A stretch of 18,994 nucleotides of DNA from Thermodesulfovibrionales bacterium (GCA_919901705.1 CAKKPR010000373.1:1-18994); one strand, 5' to 3'; positions 6,311-12,964 are shown, numbered from the stretch's first letter. A program made the numbers and translations. The notes: generated by a model from the sequence alone, not told the origin.

Positions 6311-9012
6311 CCAAGATGAACCACAAATAGCGTCAAGGTTTATTCCACAGTTAGAAACTTTGATAAAAGGAATGTTAACCCCGGCCACATTGTTAGACCT
6401 TGTCCGCAACTTCATCGTATTTGAGAAATCAAAGAAAGAAGACCTCAAGACAGGCATCATACATATTGAGACTGAAAAGAAACTTGCAGCTTACCATTAA
6501 TATTATGCAGTGAATAAGGCGGTGGAAAGCACACTTAAAGCAGCTTCCGCTAGCGGAAACCACAAGGGCGGTGTTGTGTGGCATACGCAGGGCAGCGGCA
6601 AATCCATCTCTATGGTTTTTTATACAGGCAAACTGGTACTGAGCCTTAACAATCCTACTGTTGTTGTTATCACAGACCGCAATGATTTGGACGACCAGTT
6701 GTTCGAGACCTTTGCATCTTCAAAACAATTGCTCAGACAAGAGCCGGTACAGGCAAAAGACAGGGCGCATTTGAAAGAACTTTTGAATGTGGCTTCCGGC
6801 GGGATCGTGTTTACCACCATTCAGAAATTTCTGCCGGAGGCTGGCAGGGCGGAATATGACCGGCTCTCAGACAGAACTAATATAGTTGTTATTGCTGACG
6901 AAGCCCATAGGACTCAATACGGTTTTGAAGCAGTAACCAAAGATGTAAAAGATAAAGAAACAAAGGAAGTAATCGGCAAACGTATAGCTTACGGCTTTGC
7001 CAAATATATGAGAGATGCCCTTCCGAAGGCGACATATATTGGATTTACAGGCACTCCTATTGAAAAAGATGACATCAATACCCCGGCAGTATTTGGGCAG
7101 TACGTTGACATATACGATATTTCACAATCAGTTGCTGATGGCGCGACTGTTAAGATTTACTACGAAAGCCGCTTAGCCAAGGTCAATCTGGATGAAGAAG
7201 GCAGGCGTTTAATCAAGGAGTTTGATAAAGAACTTGAAGAAGATGAAGAAATAACCGACAAGCAAAGAGCCAAAGCCAAGTGGGCAAAACTTGAAGCGAT
7301 TGTAGGGAATCAGAAAAGGGTAAAAAACTTGGCTAAGGATATTGTAACCCACTTTGAGCAGCGGCAGGCTGTATTTGACGGCAAGGGGATGATAGTTGCC
7401 ATGAGCAGAAGGATTGCTGTTGACCTTTACAATGAAATCATCAAGCTGAGACCTGACTGGCATAATGACGACCTGACCAAAGGAGTAATCAAAGTTGTAA
7501 TGACTGCATCAAGCAGCGACGGCCCTGTAATGCAGAAGCAGCATACCACTAAAGCTCAACGCAAGACTTTATCCGATAGGATGAAAGACCCGGCTGATAT
7601 TATGAAGCTGGTCATTGTGCGGGACATGTGGCTTACAGGGTTTGATGTGCCATGTTTGCATACGCTATATATTGACAAGCCTATGAGAGGCCACACCCTG
7701 ATGCAGGCGATAGCAAGAGTTAACAGGATATTTAAAGATAAGCCCGGCGGATTAGTTGTTGATTATTTGGGTATTGCATCAGACCTTAAAAAAGCATTGT
7801 CCTTCTATTCTGATTCAGGCGGAAAAGGCGACCCAGCAGAGACACAAGAAAAAGCTGTTGCAGCGATGGTGGAGAAGTTGGAAGTAGTGCGCCAGCTTTT
7901 CTTTGAAGAGAGCAAGACAAAAGAAGCCATTCGTATTGCAGAACCCGCTGCTTATTATGAAGATTATCCGGGGACAGGTTTTAATTATAAACGTTTCTTC
8001 TCAGCATCCCATAAAGAAAAGCTGTCCATCATCTTACAGGCAGAGGAACATATCTTAGGTTTGGAAGACGGCAAGAACCGTTTTATCCGGGAGGTAACAT
8101 TACTCAGTCAGGCTTTTGTGCTTTCCATACCGCACGAAAAGGCATTAGCTGTTAAAGATGAAGTCGCGTTCTTTCAGGCAATAAAAGCGCGGCTGGTTAA
8201 GTTTATCGGCGGCGGCACAGGCAGGCCTGATATAGATATTGAAACAGCCATAAAGCAGATAGTTGATGAGGCATTGAGTTCTGACAAGGTCATTGATATT
8301 TTTGATGCAGCCGGTATTAAAAAACCGGAAATATCTATTCTGTCAGAAGACTTCTTGTTGGAAATAAAGGGAATGAAACACCAGAACCTTGCGCTCGAAC
8401 TATTGAAGAAAATATTAAATGATGAAATCCGAACCCGTTCAAAGACCAATCTGGTAAAAGGCAGGGCATTGCTTGAAATGCTTGAAACAGCTATCAAGAA
8501 ATATAATAATGGCTTGCTTACAACAGCAGAAATTATACAGTTCTTAGTTGATGAAGTCGCCAAGAAAATCAGAGAGCACGATGAAAGAGAAAAGAAGCTG
8601 AACTTATCCAAGGAAGAGCTGGCTTTCTATGATGCGCTTGCGGAAAACAAGTCGGCGGTTGAAGTCCTGGGCGATGAAAAACTGAGAATCATTGCGATTG
8701 AAGTGGCAGAGAAGGTAAAGGCCAATGCAACTATAGATTGGACAATTCGGGAAAGTGCAAGAGCAAAGCTGATGGTTTTAGTGAAAAGAACATTAACCAA
8801 ATACGGGTATCCACCGGACATGCAGCAAAAGGCGATTGATACAGTCTTGAAGCAAGCAGAGTTGTTGGCGGATTATTTTGTAAACGCCTAATATAAAATT
8901 CTGCCACAGATACCGCGAGGATGGAAGCCTTGAAAAAATTCCCGTCTTTTCACTTGCTTCCCGCGAGGAGTGAAACGAACTATTAAGGATTCCTTACAAG
9001 TTGAAAGGAGCC

Positions 9013-9044
9013 GTCGCGCCCCGCGTGGGCGCGTGGATTGAAAC
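9013..9044 (+). CRISPR. Solitary type I-C-like CRISPR repeat (relic)
   Basis: The 32 bases from GTCGCGCCCC to GGATTGAAAC have the form of type I-C repeats: a GC-rich inverted repeat (GCGCCC with GGGCGC) and the GGATTGAAAC end. The reverse strand reads VSIHAPTRGAT, a peptide often mis-annotated from I-C arrays. No second intact copy lies within the window. Upstream, 8962-8976 matches the last 15 repeat bases at 13 positions and ends 68 bases earlier, one repeat-plus-spacer length, which may be a decayed copy. No cas genes are present. The surrounding gap 8892-9132 holds no gene that I can support. Confidence 0.7.
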
Positions 9045-9073
9045 ATTTACCGTCTTCTCCTTCATGCAATAAA

Positions 9074-9111
9074 TTGTAAATATCTTGTAAAATGTAAATA
9101 AATCTTGTAAA
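9074..9111 (+). promoter_or_regulatory. TGTAAA repeat cluster upstream of the first vapBC pair
   Basis: TGTAAA occurs four times (9075, 9086, 9093, 9106) within 37 bases, and ATCTTGTAAA is repeated exactly at 9082-9091 and 9102-9111, a 20-base period or about two helical turns. The AT-rich block ends about 20 bases before the vapB start and is a candidate operator and promoter region. A -35 TTGTAA (9074) with AATAAA (9097) at 17 bases is possible but poor. Confidence 0.35.
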
Positions 9112-9132
9112 TTATTGTTGGAGGTGATGGAG

Positions 9133-9360
9133 ATGGAAAGCACGGTTACAGTGAGGGGACAGACGGCGATCCCTGTGGCGATTCGCAGAAGGTATAACAT
9201 TAAGCAGAAAACAAAGCTGGAATGGATTGATGATGGACATACCATAACTGTTATGCCTATTCCGAAAGACCCTATTCAAGCGCTTAAGGGAAAATTCAAG
9301 GATGCAGACCTCCTAAGGGCGCTTCTGAAATCAAGAAGAGAGGAACGGAAGCGTGGCTAA
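9133..9360 (+). CDS. AbrB/MazE-type antitoxin (VapB)
   Basis: The 75-residue protein starts MESTVTVRGQTAIPVAIRRRYNI, the swapped-hairpin AbrB DNA-binding fold (typical pattern V-x-x-x-G-Q-x-x-I-P-x-x-x-R). The C-terminal part LLRALLKSRREERKRG would bind the toxin. ATG 9133 is chosen over upstream TTG and ATG codons because GGAGG (9120-9124) is 8 bases before it; ATG 9127 is too close. It overlaps the toxin gene by 8 bases, the same geometry as the Phd/RelE pair. Confidence 0.85.
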   Translation: MESTVTVRGQTAIPVAIRRRYNIKQKTKLEWIDDGHTITVMPIPKDPIQALKGKFKDADLLRALLKSRREERKRG

Positions 9361-9763
9361 GAATTATGTGCTGGATACATCTGCATTGTTTGCCCTTACC
9401 AAAGGAGAGGATGGCAGCGACACGGTCGAGAACATTTTAAATTCAGCCAGAAAAGGGAAAGACACTGTTTATATCTCTTTTATGACTTTTATGGAACTCT
9501 ACTATGTCACATGGCAGGAAAAGGGCGAGGATGCTGCTAAGGAACTGATTATACTGGCCAAATCATTGCCTGTTCACAGGGTAGATCCAACAGAGAGGAT
9601 TACCTTGTCGGCAGGCAGGCTTAAGGCAAATCACAGGCTTTCGGTGGCTGATGCCTTTATAGCGGCAACAGCAATTGATAAAGGCGCTATCCTTGTTCAC
9701 AAAGACCCTGAACTTGAAGTTATATCAAAATACACAGAAACCATCGCATTGCCGTATAAATAA
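9353..9763 (+). CDS. PIN-domain toxin (VapC)
   Basis: VapC toxins are Mg-dependent RNases that cut tRNA or rRNA. The 136-residue protein has the four acidic positions expected of a PIN domain: D8 in YVLDTSAL, E48 in FMELYYV, D100 in SVADAFIAATA and D118 in VHKDPEL. Translation starts at GTG inside the antitoxin's end, as in the Phd/RelE pair. It forms a complete pair with the AbrB-type antitoxin upstream. Confidence 0.9.
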   Translation: MAKNYVLDTSALFALTKGEDGSDTVENILNSARKGKDTVYISFMTFMELYYVTWQEKGEDAAKELIILAKSLPVHRVDPTERITLSAGRLKANHRLSVADAFIAATAIDKGAILVHKDPELEVISKYTETIALPYK

Positions 9764-9880
9764 TAAAGGAAGTGAATTTGCGGTTGTTCTTCTTTATAAT
9801 TTTGCCGATTCATTTGAGTCCCTCTCGTCAGAAAAGAAAATCTGGATATATATATCCATCTTTCACCAACCGGACGCTTA

Positions 9881-9933
9881 TTGACAAGGCTTTCCCATTT
9901 CCTTACTATAAAGGTAAGGAAGTCATTCCTTAC
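9881..9933 (+). promoter_or_regulatory. Promoter and three-site operator of the second vapBC pair
   Basis: A perfect TTGACA (9881-9886) is followed after 17 bases by TACTAT (9904-9909). TTCCTTAC occurs at 9899-9906, its exact inverse GTAAGGAA at 9914-9921, and a third direct copy at 9926-9933, directly before the Shine-Dalgarno AAGGAGG (9934-9940). The first two form a perfect 8+8 inverted repeat over the -10 and start region. This arrangement fits autorepression by the AbrB-type antitoxin or the VapBC complex. The remainder of the gap 9764-9945 holds nothing else that I recognise. Confidence 0.65.
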
Positions 9934-9945
9934 AAGGAGGTATTT

Positions 9946-10173
9946 ATGTTGACTGCAAAGGTTACATCTAAAGGGCAGATAACCATCCCCAAAGAAGTAA
10001 GGGATAAGCTTGGCATTCAGCCAGGGGAAAGCCTTGGTTTTGAGAGGGAAGGCGGCGTATTTTATATCAAGAAGACTCTGAAGAAATCTCCCTTTGACAA
10101 GTGGGTCGGCAGGCTTAAGGCGCGCAGAGGGCACAAGACTGATGAAATAATTGATGATTTGAGGGGGAGATGA
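9946..10173 (+). CDS. AbrB/MazE-type antitoxin (VapB)
   Basis: The 75-residue protein begins MLTAKVTSKGQITIPKEVRDKLGIQPGESLGF, a textbook AbrB fold (KGQITIPKEVR). The tail FDKWVGRLKARRGHKTDEIIDDLRGR is the toxin-binding part. The open frame extends to 9772, but ATG 9946 is supported by the Shine-Dalgarno AAGGAGG 5 bases upstream and by the family start. Its stop overlaps the toxin start in ATGA. Its sequence differs clearly from the AbrB antitoxin at 9133, so the two pairs are not a recent tandem duplication. Confidence 0.9.
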   Translation: MLTAKVTSKGQITIPKEVRDKLGIQPGESLGFEREGGVFYIKKTLKKSPFDKWVGRLKARRGHKTDEIIDDLRGR

Positions 10174-10637
10174 TAACTGCGGTTGATACCAATGTCCTGC
10201 TTGATATACTTATCCCTGATGAGAGTCATTTTCAAAAGTCTAAGGGGCTGCTTGACGAACATGTGCAGAAAGGGCAACTGATTGTATGTGAGATTGTATA
10301 TGCTGAACTTGCCTTGCAGTTTTCATCCGAAAAAGAATTAAAGGAATTTCTTTCGGACACCGGCATCAGGCTTGTACATTCTACTGTGGAAATACTGTAC
10401 GTGGCCGGCGAGCGGTGGAAAGTTTATGCAAGAAATAAAAAACAGGCTTTGCAGTGCCCGCAGTGCGGGACAAGTGCGAGTATCACCTGCCATAGATGTC
10501 ATTCTCCCATCACAGTCAGGCAGCATATTCTTGGCGATTTTATCATAGGCGCTCACGCCCTTCATCATGCTGAACTGCTTCTTTCACGGGATCGGGGGGT
10601 TTACAGGACATATTTTAAAGATTTAAAAGTCGTTTGA
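10170..10637 (+). CDS. PIN-domain toxin with an inserted zinc-ribbon-like motif
   Basis: The 155-residue protein has the PIN acidic residues D6 (TAVDTNVLLD), E46 (VYAELAL), D123 (HILGDFIIGAHA) and D141 (LLSRDRGVYRTYF). Between the second and third of these is CPQC-x7-CHRC (C96, C99, C107, C110), a four-cysteine arrangement likely to hold zinc, just before the active-site helix. I recall similar cysteine pairs in other PIN proteins with the GDFLIGAHA motif, so it is probably a recognised subfamily rather than a unique fusion. Start by ATGA overlap with the antitoxin. Confidence 0.87.
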   Translation: MITAVDTNVLLDILIPDESHFQKSKGLLDEHVQKGQLIVCEIVYAELALQFSSEKELKEFLSDTGIRLVHSTVEILYVAGERWKVYARNKKQALQCPQCGTSASITCHRCHSPITVRQHILGDFIIGAHALHHAELLLSRDRGVYRTYFKDLKVV

Positions 10638-10690
10638 AAACGGCCTATAAATGCTAAAAATAGAATCAACAATATGTCTTTCAAACCTTT

Positions 10691-10704
10691 TATAATATCC
10701 CATG
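10691..10704 (+). promoter_or_regulatory. -10 element placed for a leaderless tsaD transcript
   Basis: A perfect TATAAT (10691-10696) lies only 5 bases before ATG 10702. Transcription would therefore start at or beside the A of the start codon. No Shine-Dalgarno is present before this ATG, and the ATG matches the conserved TsaD N-terminus. A weak -35 (TCAACA, 10666-10671) is 19 bases upstream. Confidence 0.4.
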
Positions 10705-11802
10705 CTTATACTCGGAATAGATACCTCGTGTGATGACACTGCGGCCTCGGTTGTTTCCAACTCGTCGGATTCGCCCAAAGGCGAAGAAGACGGTACAAGG
10801 ATAATCTCCAATATCGTATCGGGCCAGACAGATATTCATACTAAATATGGAGGCATAGTCCCTGAGCTTGCATCACGCAGGCATATTGAAATGATATGGC
10901 CTGTTGTGGATGAGGCATTGAAGGCTGCGGATATTAGACTCGAAGACCTCTCAGCAATTGCTGTATGTCACGGTCCTGGTTTGATCGGCTCTCTACTTGT
11001 GGGATGCTCTTTTGCAAAGGCATTATGCTTTTCTAAAAATCTACCTTTGGTTGCAGTTAACCATCTTGAAGGCCATGTCTTTTCAGCTTTTCTTGAAGAG
11101 CCGCGTCCGGAGTTCCCGTTCATATCGCTGGTGGCATCAGGAGGGCATACAAGCCTTTATCGTGTGGACGGCTTTGGAAGATATACGGAACTCGGCAGGA
11201 CAAGGGATGACGCTGCAGGCGAGGCTTATGACAAGGTCTCAAAGCTTCTGGGCCTTGGTTATCCCGGAGGGCCTGTTATAGATAACCTCGCAAAGGATGG
11301 AAATCCGGAGGCAATAAATTTTCCCCGTGCATATCTGCCTGAAAGTTTTGATTTCAGTTTCAGCGGAGTGAAAACAGCAGTGCTTCATTATCTCAGAAAG
11401 GAAGAGCGGAAGGTAGCACCCCCCCAGCCCCCCCTTGGTAAGGGGGGGATTGAAGAGGCAGTATCTTCCAGCCTTCAAGCCTTCCAAACTTCCGAGCTTG
11501 TCAGGGACATTGCCGCATCATTTCAGGCATGTGTTATAGACGTCCTGGTGAGAAAAACAGAATGGGCGATAAGAAAAGAAGGCATAAGGCGGGTGACTCT
11601 ATCAGGCGGTGTCTCCGCAAATAGTGAACTCAGGAGAAGGATGAAAAAGATGGGAGAAGAAAGAGAGGTCGAAATATTTATACCTTCTGTTTCTTTATGC
11701 ACTGATAATGCTGCCATGATTGCAGCAGCAGGCTTTCATTATTTTAATGCCGGTAGATTTGCAGGGATGGACTTGAATCCAAAGGCGTATCTGCCGTTGT
11801 AA
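10702..11802 (+). CDS. tsaD: tRNA N6-threonylcarbamoyladenosine transferase TsaD
   Basis: TsaD transfers threonylcarbamoyl from threonylcarbamoyl-AMP to A37 of tRNAs that read ANN codons, acting with TsaB and TsaE. Recognised features are the start LGIDTSCDDTAAS, the metal-binding H121-x3-H125 in NHLEGHVFSAF, 'SLVASGGHTSLYRV', 'YPGGPVIDNLA', 'SGGVSANSELR' and D335 in CTDNAAMIAAAG. At 366 residues it is longer than the usual 330-345. The excess is accounted for by two palindrome-encoded segments: residues about 20-31 (NSSDSPKGEEDG) and about 238-251 (VAPPQPPLGKGG). Both fall in places where relatives have short loops. The gene is housekeeping and probably functional. It is convergent with lgt. 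Confidence 0.95.
   Translation: MLILGIDTSCDDTAASVVSNSSDSPKGEEDGTRIISNIVSGQTDIHTKYGGIVPELASRRHIEMIWPVVDEALKAADIRLEDLSAIAVCHGPGLIGSLLVGCSFAKALCFSKNLPLVAVNHLEGHVFSAFLEEPRPEFPFISLVASGGHTSLYRVDGFGRYTELGRTRDDAAGEAYDKVSKLLGLGYPGGPVIDNLAKDGNPEAINFPRAYLPESFDFSFSGVKTAVLHYLRKEERKVAPPQPPLGKGGIEEAVSSSLQAFQTSELVRDIAASFQACVIDVLVRKTEWAIRKEGIRRVTLSGGVSANSELRRRMKKMGEEREVEIFIPSVSLCTDNAAMIAAAGFHYFNAGRFAGMDLNPKAYLPL
10763..10792 (+). repeat. Palindromic element in frame near the start of tsaD
   Basis: TTCGCC (10770-10775) and GGCGAA (10780-10785) pair perfectly around CAAA. CGTC (10763-10766) pairs with GACG (10789-10792) beyond a 3-base internal loop. It adds about 11 residues between the first strands of TsaD. 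A related core (TTCGCC-GGCGAA, then CCGCC-TGA-GGCGG) occurs in the element at 12772-12957. Confidence 0.6.
11418..11448 (+). repeat. C-run/G-run palindrome in frame in tsaD
   Basis: CCCCCCCTT (11428-11436), GGT loop, AAGGGGGGG (11440-11448) form a perfect 9-base stem. It is preceded by a further ACCCCCCC run (11418-11425). It encodes PPQPPLGKGG within TsaD. The same design (C5-TT, loop, AA-G5 preceded by another C run) occurs at 12817-12863. Confidence 0.7.
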
Positions 11803-11804
11803 CA

Positions 11805-11950
11805 GCTTGTTGAAAAACTTGCCACATGTCATTGCGAGGAGTCCCGAAAGCTTTCGGGGCGACGAAGCAATCTCTAACCCGTTGATTTTATTAAATGCGA
11901 GATTGCCACGCTTCGCTCGCAATGACAGAAAAAAGACTTTTTCAACAGCC
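11805..11950. mobile_element. MITE-like nested inverted-repeat element between tsaD and lgt
   Basis: Outer arms TGTTGAAAAA (11808-11817) and TTTTTCAACA (11938-11947) are perfect inverses. Inside are TGTCATTGCGAG (11827-11838) with CTCGCAATGACA (11916-11927), a perfect 16-base palindrome CCCGAAAGCTTTCGGG (11843-11858), and GCAATCTC (11867-11874) with GAGATTGC (11899-11906). There is no coding capacity. It fills nearly all of the 175 bases between the convergent genes and could also act as a bidirectional terminator. The ends are approximate. Confidence 0.65.
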
Positions 11951-11977
11951 TCCTACCTAATGCTATATCCTGTCTTT

Positions 11978-12742
11978 TTAGGTGGATCTTTTCCTGAAAA
12001 CCATAAGCCCAATAATCGCGCCCACAAACATCAATATGCTTATCCCCTGAGAAATTGAGATATTGCCAACAAGAAATCCTCTTGCCTCGTCTCCCCTGAA
12101 GAATTCTACTGTAAATCTTATAACAGAGTAAGTGAGAAGGTATGTCCAGAAGAGCTGGCCTTTGAATGACTGATGTTTTCTTAATGTAATAAGTACGAGA
12201 AAATTCATGAACTCGCCTGCAGATTCATAGAGCTGTGCAGGATGCAAAGGTATGCCTGTCGGCGCAAGGCATTCAGGGTCTGAAAAGGTTACTGCCAGCG
12301 GATGCCCCTCTGCATGTTTTCCGTAGCAGCATCCTGCTGTGAAGCACCCGAGCCTTCCGATTGCATGAGCAATTGCCAGTGACGGGGCAAAGATATCTGC
12401 GGTATTCCAGAGGTCAAGGCCTTTTTTTCTTATGAACCAGATGGCTGTCGGAATGGCAAATATAACGCCTCCGTAAAAGACGAGCCCGCCTTCCCATATC
12501 TTGAATATGTCCAGTGGATGGTTAAGATAATGCCCCGCGTTTACGAACACGAAGAAAAGTCTTGAACCAATAATTGCGGCAAGCAGCATATAAAAGCCGA
12601 GGTCAACGATTTTATCAGGCTCAATCAGCTGTTTTTTTGCCTGTTTAACAGCGAGCGCAATCCCAAGCAAAAAACCGGACGCAATCATAACGCCATAGGT
12701 GTGTATAGTCAACGGCCCTATCTTAATCAGTATTGGATGCAT
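11978..12742 (-). CDS. lgt: Prolipoprotein diacylglyceryl transferase Lgt
   Basis: Lgt attaches diacylglycerol from phosphatidylglycerol to the lipobox cysteine of prolipoproteins in the inner membrane, the step before LspA. The 254-residue protein starts MHPILIKIGPLTIHTYGVMI, has about seven hydrophobic segments, a region GGLVFYGGVIFA and the signature AHAIGRLGCFTAGCCYG (about residues 125-141), where R130 is the conserved arginine. The Asn usual in the GRxGNF motif is Cys here. The ending is HPAQLYESAGEF followed by two more membrane spans. The start agrees with the family, though its Shine-Dalgarno is weak. It lies downstream of lspA, separated mainly by a 186-base repeat element. Confidence 0.94.
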   Translation of the reverse strand: MHPILIKIGPLTIHTYGVMIASGFLLGIALAVKQAKKQLIEPDKIVDLGFYMLLAAIIGSRLFFVFVNAGHYLNHPLDIFKIWEGGLVFYGGVIFAIPTAIWFIRKKGLDLWNTADIFAPSLAIAHAIGRLGCFTAGCCYGKHAEGHPLAVTFSDPECLAPTGIPLHPAQLYESAGEFMNFLVLITLRKHQSFKGQLFWTYLLTYSVIRFTVEFFRGDEARGFLVGNISISQGISILMFVGAIIGLMVFRKRST

Positions 12743-12771
12743 ACAGTGTTCTCTTTTTTAAAAGTAAAATG

Positions 12772-12957
12772 CAGGAGGGGATTATCTTTGAGCGGTTTTA
12801 TTTTGCCGATATTCCGACAACCCCCTGAGTCCCCCTTTGTTAAGGGGGAATTAAGGGGGTTGTGAGGCAAAATTCCTCTTCGCCTCGGCGAATCCGCCTG
12901 AGGCGGAGGAGTCATTTGTCGAAGACCGAGAATGAGCGAAAAGGTGATCCCCTCCTG
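12772..12957. mobile_element. MITE-like element with 11-base perfect terminal inverted repeats between lspA and lgt
   Basis: CAGGAGGGGAT (12772-12782) and ATCCCCTCCTG (12947-12957) are exact inverses, and similarity extends several bases further inward with mismatches. The interior holds the C5/G5 cruciform (12817-12863) and TTCGCC-TC-GGCGAA followed by CCGCC-TGA-GGCGG (about 12880-12907). There is no gene. Subtracting the 186 bases leaves only 36 bases between lspA and lgt, consistent with insertion into a compact operon. No clear target duplication is visible. Confidence 0.65.
12817..12863. repeat. Nested C-run/G-run palindrome
   Basis: Outer arms ACAACCCCC (12817-12825) and GGGGGTTGT (12855-12863) enclose an inner stem CCCCCTT (12831-12837), loop TGTT, AAGGGGG (12842-12848). 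The inner stem and preceding C run match the palindrome inside tsaD at 11418-11448. Confidence 0.75.
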
Positions 12958-12964
12958 TATTGTT

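Larger units (their letters stand above)
5358..8891 (+). pseudogene. hsdR: hsdR, type I restriction endonuclease subunit, interrupted by TAA and carrying a GIY-YIG insertion
   Basis: HsdR is the ATP-driven DNA translocase and nuclease of type I systems. The N-terminal PD-(D/E)xK nuclease core is visible: RPDILLF (D143) and VVIELKN (E157, K159). After W215 a stretch to about residue 318 is foreign and encodes a GIY-YIG domain; HsdR sequence resumes with SRFIPQLETLIKGML. At 6498-6500 an in-frame TAA interrupts KKLAAYH|YYAVNKAVES, where the family has Gln (CAA to TAA). Beyond it the same frame carries the helicase: Walker A HTQGSGKS (about residues 409-416 of the full frame), DEAH, TGTPIEKDD and QAIARVNRIFKDKPGG. 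Without the stop and the insert, the length (about 1,075) is normal. As read, the nuclease and motor halves are split. The second half has no visible Shine-Dalgarno; its GTG at 6510 is unlikely to be a true start. Confidence 0.9.

Noticed and set aside
1733..6500. Stop-codon recoding to explain the interrupted hsdM and hsdR
   Set aside because: The two stops differ (TAG and TAA) and replace different residues (Trp and Gln), so no single recoding explains both.
6510..8891. Second half of hsdR as a separate helicase gene with its own start
   Set aside because: No Shine-Dalgarno precedes GTG 6510, and the residues just before it (YYAVNKAVE) are conserved HsdR sequence in the same frame.
8945..8976. 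A second, degenerate CRISPR repeat one unit upstream of the intact repeat
   Set aside because: Only the last 15 bases match (13 of 15); the first half does not. The word GCGAGGAGTGAAAC also resembles the GCGAGGAG-type intergenic repeat seen at 11834. I mention it but do not call an array.
8994..9245. Minus-strand open frame containing VSIHAPTRGAT
   Set aside because: This is the reverse translation of the CRISPR repeat plus part of the vapB gene, a well-known artefact.
11239..11487. Minus-strand open frames over tsaD, ileS and the EF-G-like gene
   Set aside because: They are shadows of strongly conserved coding sequence on the opposite strand and resemble no family.
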